Below, piece by piece: positions 51,573 to 61,261 of a stretch of 64,000 bases of DNA. Position numbers and translations under genes: made by a program. Under the pieces are notes generated by a model. It searched no databases and was not told the DNA's origin. It was given only the letters and a program-made list of their open reading frames with translations. Every line of letters begins with the position of its first letter. The first letter of the stretch is position 1. Source of the stretch: Chitinophaga sp. sic0106 (GTDB lineage Bacteria > Bacteroidota > Bacteroidia > Chitinophagales > Chitinophagaceae); assembly GCF_019219075.1 (NCBI RefSeq), contig NZ_JAHUWJ010000004.1, forward strand, positions 124,001-188,000, given 5' to 3'.

Positions 51573-52079
51573 TTACGCCTCATTTATTGTATCTGACTGA
51601 GCAACAGTTCGTTGTGTTAGTTTGTTATGAAACAGGAAGGTGATCCCCAGCCCAATGATACATCCGGCGATTACTGACAGGACCCTGCCAATGGCCGTAT
51701 CCCACGGATGCTGGCCTGCCTCGTGGGTCATTACAATAATGGCTGCCGCCAGGGCGGTACGTGTAGCCGATTCGAGTTGTAACAAATTACAGAGGATAAC
51801 TGTTATAATAACAGCAATGCTCATCATCAGCACTATGTCGGGATGTATCAATATTAACAGGAATCCTGACACTGCCCCGATCAGATTGGCTTTAATACGT
51901 GTAACCGCAAGCGTTACGGCGTCCGAACCATCCGGAGATAATACCAGCATCACTGAAATCAGTACCCATACTGTATCTTTGTAGCCAATTATCCACGACA
52001 CCAGGCTTACGAAAAGTACCCCGGTAACACATTTGGCAGCGTATATGCTTACGCGTTTGATTCGAACTTTATCGGACAT
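51573..52079 (-). CDS. FUSC-family membrane protein
   Basis: A 168-residue protein with about four membrane helices (CVTGVLFVSLVSWIIGY, VLISVMLVLSPD, LIGAVSGFLLILIH and LSVIAGCIIGLGITFLF), resembling the transmembrane half of FUSC/aromatic-acid-exporter proteins. It lacks the long cytoplasmic domain of full-length members, so it may be a short subtype. It is divergent from the PCMD lipoprotein, the starts being only 41 bases apart. Substrate unknown. Confidence 0.75.
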   Translation of the reverse strand: MSDKVRIKRVSIYAAKCVTGVLFVSLVSWIIGYKDTVWVLISVMLVLSPDGSDAVTLAVTRIKANLIGAVSGFLLILIHPDIVLMMSIAVIITVILCNLLQLESATRTALAAAIIVMTHEAGQHPWDTAIGRVLSVIAGCIIGLGITFLFHNKLTQRTVAQSDTINEA

Positions 52080-52120
52080 ATACAATGTTAATAAATTTTA
52101 GGAAACCAACAGATATACTG

Positions 52121-53185
52121 ATGATTAAACGGACACTATGTTTCGGCGCCATCCTGGCAACGCTGCTAAGCAGCAGTTGTATCAAGGATGCGCCCCTAAG
52201 CCCGGAGGCTGATTTGGACTCCTTTATAGTAGACCAGGCCGACCTCACCGGTGCCGTCTTTATTGATGAGGCAAATTCAAGGGTACAATTATACCTCAAA
52301 CAAAATGCCTTTGAAAAAGGTATTGTTCCCAGGGTGGTACCCATACCCGGCTCCACAGTAGAGCCTGCATATGGTGATACCCTCAAATTTGACCAGGTTA
52401 CAGGGGAAGGTCTTACCAGTTATAAAATCACCTCCCAGGATGGCAATTACCATAAAACCTATACCGTGTCGGTAGTAACAATTGGTGTATGGGCGTGGGA
52501 TTTTGAGCAGTGGAGGGTGCAGGAGCCCAATAAATATATGTACACCGTAGAGGACAATGCTACTGTTATCTGGTCCTCCGGTAACCCGGGTATTGCGCTG
52601 TCAGGTGTACAGGCCGATCCCAAACAGTACCCGTTGCGGGATACTACTGAACCATACCACGGGCAATATTGCGCAGTATTGGAAACACGTGCCGGTACTA
52701 CATTATCCGCCTTTGTAGGTATACGCTTGTTTGCCGGTAATTTCTTTCTCGGAGTATTTGATAGCAGATTCGCCCTGTCTAACCCACTCGCATCTACGCA
52801 GTTTGGCCAGCCCTACCGCGGACGCCCCAAAAGTTTCAGTGGGTACTATAAATACCAACCTGGTCCGGTTTACCAGGACAAAGCCGGTAAGCCAGTGGCC
52901 GGCGCTACAGACTCCTGTTCCATGTATGCAGTACTTTATGGCGGAACAACAAGACTGGACGGTACTAATATCCAGACCTCCGACCGCATTATTGCTGTGG
53001 CTAAACTACCTGATGGTGGGGCAAAGGCGACTTATACCCGCTTTAATCTGCCCTTCATTTTCCTGAAAGATATTGAGCCGCAAATGATGTTGGCAATAGT
53101 AATGTCATCCAGTTATAAGGGTGATCTGTACGAGGGTGCTATCGGCAGCCGCTTACTTGTTGATAGCCTTCAGATTATTCGCTAA
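52121..53185 (+). CDS. PCMD-domain lipoprotein
   Basis: A 354-residue lipoprotein: the signal region MIKRTLCFGAILATLLSS ends in SC, with lipidation of the Cys followed by IKDAPLSPEA. The remainder contains a PCMD (putative carbohydrate metabolism) domain: TYTVSVVTIGVWAWDFEQWR, GQYCAVLETRAG and FVGIRLFAGNFFLGVF, then KPKSFSGYYKYQPGP-like and LVDSLQIIR at the end. A beta-sandwich with possible sugar binding is predicted. It lies 14 bases before the barrel protein, in the same direction, and the two probably form a surface or outer-membrane unit. Confidence 0.8.
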   Translation: MIKRTLCFGAILATLLSSSCIKDAPLSPEADLDSFIVDQADLTGAVFIDEANSRVQLYLKQNAFEKGIVPRVVPIPGSTVEPAYGDTLKFDQVTGEGLTSYKITSQDGNYHKTYTVSVVTIGVWAWDFEQWRVQEPNKYMYTVEDNATVIWSSGNPGIALSGVQADPKQYPLRDTTEPYHGQYCAVLETRAGTTLSAFVGIRLFAGNFFLGVFDSRFALSNPLASTQFGQPYRGRPKSFSGYYKYQPGPVYQDKAGKPVAGATDSCSMYAVLYGGTTRLDGTNIQTSDRIIAVAKLPDGGAKATYTRFNLPFIFLKDIEPQMMLAIVMSSSYKGDLYEGAIGSRLLVDSLQIIR

Positions 53186-53199
53186 TAAAGATCCTGCAT

Positions 53200-53967
53200 A
53201 TGATGAGATATATTTCAAAAATATTTATAACCTTAACATTGATCGGCGCTGCCAGTGATTTATTGGCGCAGAATAGTACCAGCACTTTCAAACCGTTTTT
53301 GGAACACCGTATTTTGGCGGGATTCAACTTTGGGGCTACGGCTCCAATGGGCTTTCCCAACACTATCCGTGCTATTGATGGCTATTGGCCTGAATTTTCT
53401 CCTACGCTGGGCTATGAACTCAGTGTACGCGCTTCCCAAAAATGGGGTGCTGCCATTGGGGTGAAATTGGATTTTAAAGGCATGGGCATTAAAGATGAAG
53501 TACAGTACTTTCATACTATCATTACTGTGCAGGATGGTTCCAGCACGGGCACTTTTGAAGGTACCTTCACCGGCAAAAACAAAACCATTGCCCGTAATGC
53601 ATATGTTACCTTTCCGATAAGTGCTGTATTTACGCCTAACAATAACTGGCGTTTTTCGCTTGGTGGCTATATGGCCTGGAAGTTCAGCGCCAATTTTCAT
53701 GGAACCGTTTCTGATGGCTACATCCGTAACGGAGGTCCTACCGGCGAAAAGGTGATCGTGGACGAAGCTACCTTTGATTTCAGCAGTGAAGTAAGAAACT
53801 TTGATGTAGGATTTCAGGGAGGCGCTGAACGCCGGGTTGGTAAAAAACTCAGCGTGTTGGGTAATCTGGCCTGGGGTGTAAGGCCCATTTTTCCAAGCGA
53901 TTTTCAGGGACTGGATTTTCCACTCTATAACGTATTCCTGATGTTAGGAGTGAGTTATAAAATTTAG
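53200..53967 (+). CDS. outer-membrane beta-barrel protein (porin-like)
   Basis: A 255-residue protein with a signal peptide (MMRYISKIFITLTLIGAASD, then LLAQNS) and a small barrel of alternating strands (LGYELSVRASQKWGAAIGVK, VTFPISAVFTPNNNWRFSLG) ending in the typical C-terminal strand YNVFLMLGVSYKI. It probably forms an 8-stranded outer-membrane barrel. It follows the PCMD lipoprotein after 14 bases and ends at a strong terminator. Ligand unknown. Confidence 0.82.
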   Translation: MMRYISKIFITLTLIGAASDLLAQNSTSTFKPFLEHRILAGFNFGATAPMGFPNTIRAIDGYWPEFSPTLGYELSVRASQKWGAAIGVKLDFKGMGIKDEVQYFHTIITVQDGSSTGTFEGTFTGKNKTIARNAYVTFPISAVFTPNNNWRFSLGGYMAWKFSANFHGTVSDGYIRNGGPTGEKVIVDEATFDFSSEVRNFDVGFQGGAERRVGKKLSVLGNLAWGVRPIFPSDFQGLDFPLYNVFLMLGVSYKI

Positions 53968-53987
53968 TAGTTTGTTTTTCGAACATA

Positions 53988-54018
53988 AAAAAGCGATTGC
54001 CACCGGCAATCGCTTTTT
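53988..54018 (+). terminator. 14-bp hairpin terminator after the barrel protein gene
   Basis: Stem AAAAAGCGATTGCC / GGCAATCGCTTTTT with the 3-base loop ACC, ending in a T-run. It lies 20 bases after the stop, before the convergent S10 gene, and can end transcription from both sides. Confidence 0.88.
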
Positions 54019-54082
54019 ATTTTGGCTAAAATGTAATGGCATCGCCTGTTCAGGAGGGTTCTCCTTTTTAGGCAGCCCTTCA

Positions 54083-55618
54083 TTAATATTTCGCCGGCTG
54101 CCCGGCCTTTGGCAGCGAAGCCCTGATAAAATTCCGGATATCTTCATTCCCTGTGGCCAGATCATCTTTCCGCAAATACATCATATGCCCGCTCCGGTAA
54201 CCCTTCCAGGATAACCGGTCTTTCAGCCTGCCACCAGGGTCCAGCTGCCACATACTATATTTTGCATTGAAATAATCGCAGGCGCCATCATAATACCCGG
54301 ATTGAATCATCACATGCAGGTAAGGATTCTGCGCCATAGCCTGGCGCAGGTTTTCACCAGTATTATCATTACCGCGGTCCCATGGATGCACGGGGCCAAA
54401 CATCATATATTTCAAATCTGTTTTTACACCCAGCTCTTCGCGCAAATAAATATTAATAGCAGGAGTGAAGGCATGCAACCAGCTGGTGAGTTCCGCGTTG
54501 TAGTCGGGACTATTGCCGGCCAGCTCACGGTCCATACCCCGGTAGCGACTATCGAGTCGCCCTACCGTAAAGCCTTTATCACGCAGGAGTTCCTTCCAGA
54601 AATAATCCGTTGGTACGTCCAGGTTATGCTGCAGGATCACCTGTGCTGACAGGCCGGAGTAACGGGCCATTTTAGCGGCGATGTTGCTGCGTTGCTGATC
54701 ATCCAGGAAGCCGCCCTGGCTGATAGCGGGCAATAATTCTTTTATCGTGAATTCTTCCACCTCAGGCAGAAAAACGGTGAGGTCTTTTTGTTGCAGATCG
54801 CTCGCCAGCGCTTTGTGATACCAGGCGGTTGCTGCATAATAAGGTAAACGTAAAGCGGCATCCACCGGGCCATTTCTGTTGATCCCCAGTTCTGTTGGGG
54901 AGACGAGAATGACACCATTGAGGTACATCCATTGTGAGTTCTGTAATTCCAGCGCCAGGCCGGAGGCACGGGTGGTACCATAGCTTTCACCGATCAGGTA
55001 TTTCGGAGAGGCCCATCTGTTGTGCCGCGACACAAATGTATTGATCCAGTCGGCCAGGTAGCGGATATCCGCATTCACCCCAAAGAATTTTTCCCGTGGT
55101 ACATCCTTTGAAGACAGGCGACTGAAACCGGTGTTGGCCGGATCGATATAGAGGATATCGGCCACATCGAGGATGGACTGGTTGTTTTCGTGTATCCCAT
55201 AGGGTTGTACCGGGTAGCCTTCATCGTCGATGTTTAACAAGCGCGGGCCGGTGTAGGCAATCTGCATCCATACGGAAGGGGTGCCGGGCCCGCCATTAAA
55301 GGAAATCACCAGCGGCCGGCCGGTTTTGTCCTTTACATCTGTGCGCTCATAATAGGTGTAAAACAAGCCGGCCAGAACTTTGCCGTTTTCGTCCCATACG
55401 GGTTGGGTGCCGGCTGTAGTTTTGTAAGGGATACGCTGGCCTTTAATGGTGACTTCATGAGAGCTAACGATGGTAGTGTCCGGGCTCATGGAAACGCTGG
55501 TTTTGGCTTCCGGTCGCGCAGGAGGTGCCTGTGCCGGCCCTTTTTGTTGCGCCACGGCATGCAGACTCAATCCTGCCAGCAATGCCGGAAACAGCAGCTG
55601 TTTTTTCATTGTGTTCAT
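54083..55618 (-). CDS. S10-family serine carboxypeptidase-like protein
   Basis: A 511-residue secreted protein with a signal peptide (MNTMKKQLLFPALLAGLSLH, AVAQ following) and a Pro/Ala-rich linker. The alpha/beta-hydrolase catalytic residues are visible: Ser in LIGESYGTTRA, Asp in QSGYYDGACDY and His in GYRSGHMMYL. PLVISFNGGPGTPSVWMQ is the oxyanion-hole region of S10 peptidases. It probably trims C-terminal residues from peptides in the periplasm. It is divergent from nothing close and lies 121 bases from the AraC gene end. Confidence 0.9.
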   Translation of the reverse strand: MNTMKKQLLFPALLAGLSLHAVAQQKGPAQAPPARPEAKTSVSMSPDTTIVSSHEVTIKGQRIPYKTTAGTQPVWDENGKVLAGLFYTYYERTDVKDKTGRPLVISFNGGPGTPSVWMQIAYTGPRLLNIDDEGYPVQPYGIHENNQSILDVADILYIDPANTGFSRLSSKDVPREKFFGVNADIRYLADWINTFVSRHNRWASPKYLIGESYGTTRASGLALELQNSQWMYLNGVILVSPTELGINRNGPVDAALRLPYYAATAWYHKALASDLQQKDLTVFLPEVEEFTIKELLPAISQGGFLDDQQRSNIAAKMARYSGLSAQVILQHNLDVPTDYFWKELLRDKGFTVGRLDSRYRGMDRELAGNSPDYNAELTSWLHAFTPAINIYLREELGVKTDLKYMMFGPVHPWDRGNDNTGENLRQAMAQNPYLHVMIQSGYYDGACDYFNAKYSMWQLDPGGRLKDRLSWKGYRSGHMMYLRKDDLATGNEDIRNFIRASLPKAGQPAKY

Positions 55619-55739
55619 ACGGTTTAGATCTTGATTGGCTGGTAAGATGGCTCAAATCACTTACAAATGCAACATCTTTTATCTGAATGGCAATAGGGGG
55701 CTATTTCCGGGTTTAGGGAGATGTCAAAGTTCCGGTGCT

Positions 55740-56561
55740 TTACTCTTCTTCCGGTTGTATGGTTTTGCTGAGGTGCTGGTAATCCGACGGGCGCCTGCCA
55801 GTCAGTTTATAAAACGTATTGCTGAACGCGGATACACTGTTATAGCCAGTATCCCAGGCGATTTCACTGATGGTTTTGTCCGTTTCCATGAGGTAACCCA
55901 TGGCGCGGGACATGCGGGCGATTTTCAGGTACTGGAAAAAGGAAATATCCATCGTAGACCTGAATAGCCGTGTTAGCGTGCGCTCACTGGTGTTGAATTT
56001 TACACATACCGTTTCCATTGTCAGTGGTTCGGCCAAATTCTCCTGTATAAACCGTAAAATAGGACTCATGCGCGGATTATCACTGGTAGGCAGGGTAATG
56101 GGTAAAGGACTGGTACTGATATCTGGCAGCAAATATTTCATAGCCTTTATAAATGTAAAAGGCTTGGTACCCGGCATAATATTGCCTTCCCAGCGGGTCG
56201 TAAACAGCAGCATTTCCAACAGGAGGTTGGTAACCGGGTAAATGCCGGTGGTGCTGTAAAATGGTTCATTCGCATCTTCCCTTTCAGTAAAAAAATAAAT
56301 CGAACGAACATAATTAGCCGGATAACGATGGGCAAAGTAATGCTCCACGCCGGCCGGTACCCACATGTAATGTCTGGCAGGCAGGAAGTAGGTTTTTTCC
56401 CGCGTATATAAAAATGCGGCGCCACCTTCAACATAGGTCAGCTGACCTTTGTTATGCTTGTGAAAAGGGAAGTGGTGTTCGGTTTTCATATGCCATATAT
56501 AGGCCGACTGAGGCACTTCATCGGTGTCTAATAGTATCTGGTTATAGTCAATTTTTTCCAT
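55740..56561 (-). CDS. AraC-family transcriptional regulator
   Basis: A 273-residue regulator with an N-terminal cupin-type sensing domain (HHFPFHKHNKGQLTYVEGGA) and a C-terminal AraC domain with two helix-turn-helix motifs (TMETVCVKFNTSERTLTRLF and ISEIAWDTGYNSVSAFSNTF), ending YKLTGRRPSDYQ. It is divergent from the TolC/HlyD/MFS operon, the starts being 86 bases apart, and so is the likely regulator of that exporter. The effector is unknown. Confidence 0.92.
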   Translation of the reverse strand: MEKIDYNQILLDTDEVPQSAYIWHMKTEHHFPFHKHNKGQLTYVEGGAAFLYTREKTYFLPARHYMWVPAGVEHYFAHRYPANYVRSIYFFTEREDANEPFYSTTGIYPVTNLLLEMLLFTTRWEGNIMPGTKPFTFIKAMKYLLPDISTSPLPITLPTSDNPRMSPILRFIQENLAEPLTMETVCVKFNTSERTLTRLFRSTMDISFFQYLKIARMSRAMGYLMETDKTISEIAWDTGYNSVSAFSNTFYKLTGRRPSDYQHLSKTIQPEEE

Positions 56562-56647
56562 TTGGCCGGATCTAACAATTATATGGCAATTTATAGCAAA
56601 AATAATTTACAAACTGAATGGAACTTTGCAGCTTCATCACGAATAAT

Positions 56648-57985
56648 ATGTTTACAATCAGTAATAAGATGCTGGCGGGGGTGCTGCTAATCACACTTTC
56701 AGGCAGCATAAAGGCCTTCAGCCAGGACCCTGAACAAAAGAACACCCTGACCCTCTCAGAAGTTTGGAAAAAAACATCAACTTATAATAAACAGTTGCAA
56801 ATGAAGCAGCTGAGCGTGGAGAGCGCGGAAGCACGTGTTAAGAATGCGAAAACAGAGCGGCTGCCGGAAGTATCCGGTAGCGGCATGTATGCGCGTTTCT
56901 CCAACTTCGCGTTATATGAAGATGGTATCCTGCACGCACCTACGCAGATTCCCATCGAAAAGAAAGGTACCTACAAGGTTTCCGGGGAAGCCTTTCTGAA
57001 CTTATATAACGGTGGCAAGATCACCCGGGAAATACATGCTGCCGAAACCGAAGCAGAGCTGGCAGCCGAGCAGAAAAATCTCACAGAGCAGGAGCTGAGG
57101 TATAAAGCTGCGGCCTATTACCTGGAGATATACCGCAACTACCAATACGAAAAAGTAATGCTGCAGGATATTTCAGAACGTGAAAAAGAACTCGAAGAAA
57201 TCCGCCACCTGCAGCAGAACGGTGTTGTGCTTAAGAGTGATGTGCTTAGAGCAGAATTACGTCTCTCCAAACAAAAAATGACACTGCTGGAAATAAGAAA
57301 CAGCCTCAGGATTGCGATGCAACGCCTCAATATCATGATGGGAGATCCTGATGGCAACGTGATCCGCATTGCCAATGATACTATTAATGCTATACCACGC
57401 CAACGCAGCTACGAAGATTATGTGAACGATGCGTATGAAAATTCATTTGAGTTTAAAATTTCAGAGAAAGAAACGAAGCTCAGCGAACTGAAGCTGCAAC
57501 AGGTGAAATCGAACATCATGCCTAAGGTGGGCTTGTTTGCGGAATACGGCTATTCTTTTCCGCAGATCCTGATGTATCCATACTCTTTTAATCTGTATGG
57601 ACTGGGAATGGCTGGTGTAAAAGCCTCCCTTCCGATTTCGCAACTTTATACAAATAAGCACCGTAAGGCAGAGGCAAAAATTAACCTGGAACGGCAGGAA
57701 GTGGAGCATGCGGATACAAAGGACAGGGTGCGGGAAGAAGTAAATACCGCTTATCTGCGCTACACCGAGGCGCTGACGCGCATCCAGGTGGCAAAGGAAA
57801 ACATTGTGCAGGCAAAGGAAAATTTCAGAATCGTAAATAATACTTACTTCAATCAGCTGTCGCTGCTGACTGACTTGCTGGATGCAGAAACACAACTGCT
57901 GCAATCCCGCTTTGATCTGACGACAGCTGAAGTGACGGCGCAATTACAATACTATCAATTATTGAAAGCAACAGGCAACCTATAA
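56648..57985 (+). CDS. TolC-family outer membrane protein of the drug exporter
   Basis: A 445-residue TolC-type channel with a signal peptide (MFTISNKMLAGVLLITLSGS, then IKAFSQ). Typical helical repeats follow: LTLSEVWKKTSTYNKQLQMK and a long Gln/Glu-rich second half with LLDAETQLLQSRFDLTTAEV. The start at 56648 is chosen over 56618. It is the first gene of a three-gene exporter (TolC, HlyD, MFS), 4 bases before the adaptor gene. Confidence 0.9.
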   Translation: MFTISNKMLAGVLLITLSGSIKAFSQDPEQKNTLTLSEVWKKTSTYNKQLQMKQLSVESAEARVKNAKTERLPEVSGSGMYARFSNFALYEDGILHAPTQIPIEKKGTYKVSGEAFLNLYNGGKITREIHAAETEAELAAEQKNLTEQELRYKAAAYYLEIYRNYQYEKVMLQDISEREKELEEIRHLQQNGVVLKSDVLRAELRLSKQKMTLLEIRNSLRIAMQRLNIMMGDPDGNVIRIANDTINAIPRQRSYEDYVNDAYENSFEFKISEKETKLSELKLQQVKSNIMPKVGLFAEYGYSFPQILMYPYSFNLYGLGMAGVKASLPISQLYTNKHRKAEAKINLERQEVEHADTKDRVREEVNTAYLRYTEALTRIQVAKENIVQAKENFRIVNNTYFNQLSLLTDLLDAETQLLQSRFDLTTAEVTAQLQYYQLLKATGNL

Positions 57986-57989
57986 TTAT

Positions 57990-59060
57990 ATGAACAAAAC
58001 AGCTAACACAAACACCAACAGAACGGACAAAATAATTTCTCGTGTCACCACCGTGGTGGCATTAATTGTAGTGGTATGCCTGGCCATCTGGGGGATTCGC
58101 ACCCTCATACATCAGGCGAGGTTTGAAGAAACCAACGACGCCCAGGTGGATGAATACATTAATCCGGTAGTAGCCAAGGTAACAGGCTATGTGGAAGAGA
58201 TCCGGTACGAAGAAAACCAGGATGTGAAAAAAGGAGATACGCTGGTAGTGATTGATAACAGTGAATATGCAGCCGCGCAACAGGAAGCGGAAGCCGCCTT
58301 GCTCAATGCACGTGCACAGATAGCCGTGATTCAAAGTAATGTGCGCACCACCGGTCAGAGCTCGAAAGTTTATGAATCACAGATTGCGGCAGCCAAAGCG
58401 AAACTGTTGAACCAGGAGCAGGAGTACGACCGTTACAAAAAATTATACGACGTGGAATCCGCCACCAAACAACAATTGGACAGGGTACAAGCCGCCCTGG
58501 ATGTGGCCCGCTCAGAATATAAATCAGCCCAGAACGCCTATGAAGCCTCTCTTGGCCGTATAGACGATGCCAAGGTACAGCTCCAGGCGCTGGAGGCGGA
58601 AATTAAAAGGAGGGAAGCGGTAGTAACGCGCAACGACCTCACCGTTTCCTATACCGTGATTGTGGCGCCATATGATGGTAAAATGGGACGCCGCACCATT
58701 CAGCCCAAACAGCTGGTGCAGGCCGGACAAACATTAGCGTTTATAGTTGACCGTGAGGCAGGCAAATGGGTAGTTGCCAACTACAAAGAAACGCAGATCC
58801 GCCATATGAAAGTGGGGGAGAACGCTACTATTACCATAGATGCCTTCCCTGGAAAAAAATATACCGGAACGATAGAATCCTTATCAGGTGCCACCGGCAG
58901 TAAGTTCTCTATTTTACCACCGGATAATGCCACGGGTAACTTCGTGAAAATTGCCCAGCGCATACCGGTTCGTATACGCTTAACCGGTAGTGCGGAAGAA
59001 TTGAAGGACTTGTCGGCCGGCATGAGCGCCATTGTTGCTGTCAAAAAAGAGAGGAATTAA
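57990..59060 (+). CDS. HlyD/EmrA-family membrane fusion protein
   Basis: A 356-residue adaptor anchored by one N-terminal helix (VVALIVVVCLAIWGIRTLIH). Next comes the lipoyl-type half-motif DEYINPVVAKVTGYVEEIRY, a coiled coil with many Gln and Ala (about residues 85-205), then LTVSYTVIVAPYDGKMGRRT and the beta-barrel part with AGKWVVANYKETQIRHMKVG. It bridges the inner-membrane MFS pump and the TolC channel, as EmrA does. It starts 4 bases after the TolC stop. Confidence 0.92.
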   Translation: MNKTANTNTNRTDKIISRVTTVVALIVVVCLAIWGIRTLIHQARFEETNDAQVDEYINPVVAKVTGYVEEIRYEENQDVKKGDTLVVIDNSEYAAAQQEAEAALLNARAQIAVIQSNVRTTGQSSKVYESQIAAAKAKLLNQEQEYDRYKKLYDVESATKQQLDRVQAALDVARSEYKSAQNAYEASLGRIDDAKVQLQALEAEIKRREAVVTRNDLTVSYTVIVAPYDGKMGRRTIQPKQLVQAGQTLAFIVDREAGKWVVANYKETQIRHMKVGENATITIDAFPGKKYTGTIESLSGATGSKFSILPPDNATGNFVKIAQRIPVRIRLTGSAEELKDLSAGMSAIVAVKKERN

Positions 59061-59063
59061 TTT

Positions 59064-60656
59064 ATGGCTAGTGTTCCGATATTCAGAAGCTGGGTACCAC
59101 AATGGCTTAGCAGGTTGACGATCGTGCTGGTAATGCTGCCAACAGTGATGCTGTTTGCTTTGTCTACCGCCAACGTGAGCGCTGCTACCGGTTTCTATGG
59201 GGTAGAGCCGGCTGATATCCAGTTTTCCATGCTGGTGTACTACTCCGCAATTGCAGCGTTTACGCCGCTGGAGCGGCGGTTCTTCAGCCGCATTTCTACT
59301 AAAGAGTATTTCCTCCTGTGTATTGTATTACAGGTAATCATTACCTGGTTTGTGTACAATACCCGTGAGCTGCCTATACTATATATCTGTCGTTTTTTAC
59401 AGGGGACCGTTAACTGCGGCGTTACCAGTATTTGTCTGACGTTGTTGTTCGCTCAGTTAAAGAGCGAACATGCCCGGGAGATAGGCTATACGTTTTTCTA
59501 TGGTCTTATCTTATGTGCTTCTTCTTTTACCTCACTTGTAACCGCCCCCATCATTGACAATTATGAGTACAACGTACTTTATAAAGTGATGATATACGTG
59601 TTTGTTCCGGGAGCAGTATTATTACTGCTCCTGATGAACCGTATACACCTGGTGAGAAAGGTGCCACTGTACCAGCTGGATTGGGGCAGCTTTGTGTTGT
59701 ATGCGCCGCTGCTGATCTGCCTGGGCTACGTGCTCACCTACGGACAACAGTATTATTGGATGTCGGACCCTGCGATTGTGTGGAGTTTAATTGCCGTGAT
59801 AGGTTTGGGAGCTGTATTCGTTATCCGGCAGGTATACAGCAAAAGACCGCTGATTCACATGGAAGTATTTAAGTACAAGAATTTTGTTTTCGGGGCGGCG
59901 CTGGTAGGACTCCTGTACCTGGTCAGGGGTGCATTTTCGGTAACCACCAGTTATTTTAATGTGGTGCTGGGCATGGACCCGATTCATATTTATGAGTTGT
60001 TTATCTATAACATTGTGGGAGTGGTCATCGGGAGTCTGATGGCGGCAAGATGGATTGTGAAAAAGCGCCCGACGCAACTGATCTGGCTGGCTGGTTTTTC
60101 GCTGATGCTGGGCTTCCATACCTGGATGTATTTTCATTTTGCTACGGAGGCAGATGCGGTTATTTTCATTATACCCTTAATTGTACAGGGCGCTGGTGCG
60201 GGGCTGCTGATGGCGCCGGTGGTGTTGTTTACCATATCCTCCGTGCCGTTTGAACTGAGTCAGTCGGCGGCGGCCGTGGGTGTATTTGTGCGCTTCGCTT
60301 TTTTCAGTGGCAGTACTGCGTTGATTAATTTCTTCAGTTTATACTACGCAAAGATCCACGGCACCCGTATGAGTGATACTATCACCGCAGTGGAACCGGG
60401 TCTGCAATCGCGTTTACATACTTACCAGGCTGCGCTCCAATCGCGGGGCATTCCCGCTGATCAGGCAGCCAAAGCTGCTACGGGCTTGCTGAGCAGGGCG
60501 GTGCAAAAACAGGCTTTCCTGAAATATGCGATGGATTATTATGCTATCGTATCTATTGGTATCCTGGTGATTATGTTGATTATAATTATGGCGCCGTTTA
60601 TAAATCGTACGATTATTAATGTTAGATCCAAGCAGCCGGCAGCGGCAACGTTTTAA
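59064..60656 (+). CDS. MFS multidrug transporter, EmrB/DHA2-like
   Basis: A 530-residue transporter with about 14 membrane helices, the topology of the DHA2 (EmrB) family. The N-terminal helix region (TIVLVMLPTVMLFALSTANV), an ICRFLQGTVNCGVTSICLTL helix and a long final helix (YYAIVSIGILVIMLIIIMAP) are seen. Together with the adaptor and TolC genes it forms an EmrAB-TolC-type system, probably exporting hydrophobic drugs or metabolites, under the divergent AraC regulator. It ends 4 bases into the next minus-strand gene. Confidence 0.9.
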   Translation: MASVPIFRSWVPQWLSRLTIVLVMLPTVMLFALSTANVSAATGFYGVEPADIQFSMLVYYSAIAAFTPLERRFFSRISTKEYFLLCIVLQVIITWFVYNTRELPILYICRFLQGTVNCGVTSICLTLLFAQLKSEHAREIGYTFFYGLILCASSFTSLVTAPIIDNYEYNVLYKVMIYVFVPGAVLLLLLMNRIHLVRKVPLYQLDWGSFVLYAPLLICLGYVLTYGQQYYWMSDPAIVWSLIAVIGLGAVFVIRQVYSKRPLIHMEVFKYKNFVFGAALVGLLYLVRGAFSVTTSYFNVVLGMDPIHIYELFIYNIVGVVIGSLMAARWIVKKRPTQLIWLAGFSLMLGFHTWMYFHFATEADAVIFIIPLIVQGAGAGLLMAPVVLFTISSVPFELSQSAAAVGVFVRFAFFSGSTALINFFSLYYAKIHGTRMSDTITAVEPGLQSRLHTYQAALQSRGIPADQAAKAATGLLSRAVQKQAFLKYAMDYYAIVSIGILVIMLIIIMAPFINRTIINVRSKQPAAATF

Positions 60657-60997
60657 TGTGCAATAAATACTACCTTAATTCCACCTATTATGTGGAGGTT
60701 GAACTCATCCAGTTGTTCAGCGGGTATCCAATATTCATCATGTATATTTCCGCCAACATTTTGTACTTTAAAATTGGCTAGATATTCATTATCTACATCG
60801 AATGCGGTCACATAACCATTTCCATATGCCGGTAAGTTCCAGTCAACCGTGATTTGTCGGGCATATTCGAAATTGGTTACAGGGTAGAATATAGGTTGGT
60901 CTGGTAAGCGTGGTGGAAAAGCCTTGTAGCCAGATTGTTCGATCAGCATAAGTTCTGCTGAATTAACGGGTCTGTATAAGGTTGTAGTGTTTTGCAT
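60653..60997 (-). CDS. small conserved protein of unknown function
   Basis: A 114-residue protein. The beginning MQNTTTLYRPVNSAELMLIE, GYKAFPPRLPDQPIFYPVTN, and VQNVGGNIHDEYWIPAEQLD form a recognisable conserved set found in many bacterial genomes. Databases label relatives ADP-ribosylation/crystallin J1, but I cannot verify an enzymatic motif, so the label should not be taken as function. The start at 60997 is preferred over 61027. Its stop overlaps that of the MFS gene by 4 bases. Role unknown. Confidence 0.7.
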   Translation of the reverse strand: MQNTTTLYRPVNSAELMLIEQSGYKAFPPRLPDQPIFYPVTNFEYARQITVDWNLPAYGNGYVTAFDVDNEYLANFKVQNVGGNIHDEYWIPAEQLDEFNLHIIGGIKVVFIAH

Positions 60998-61237
60998 GGG
61001 ACTAAAATAAGAAATACTATTTGGCATCTGGAAAATTAAAAATACTAACAGTTATGTTAAATCCCACTTCTGCCGGTGAAATTGCGACAATGTATATGAA
61101 TAGATAGCTTTATGCATTGTAATCAGAATTAATATTAATCATCCTCAAAACCATAAACATATAATAAAAAACCTTTAATTTTCCTGATTGCGTAAATCAT
61201 TTTCCCGCTTGCGTAACCGCTCCCTTTTGCCTGCCTA

Positions 61238-61245
61238 TACCTTTG
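61238..61245 (+). promoter_or_regulatory. -7 promoter box of the siderophore-receptor gene (TACCTTTG)
   Basis: Exact TAnnTTTG match. It ends 2 bases before an ATG at 61247, which would then lie before or at the transcription start, and 17 bases before ATG 61262, which is therefore taken as the start codon. Confidence 0.5.
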
Positions 61246-61261
61246 CATGCAAAAAAAGCCG

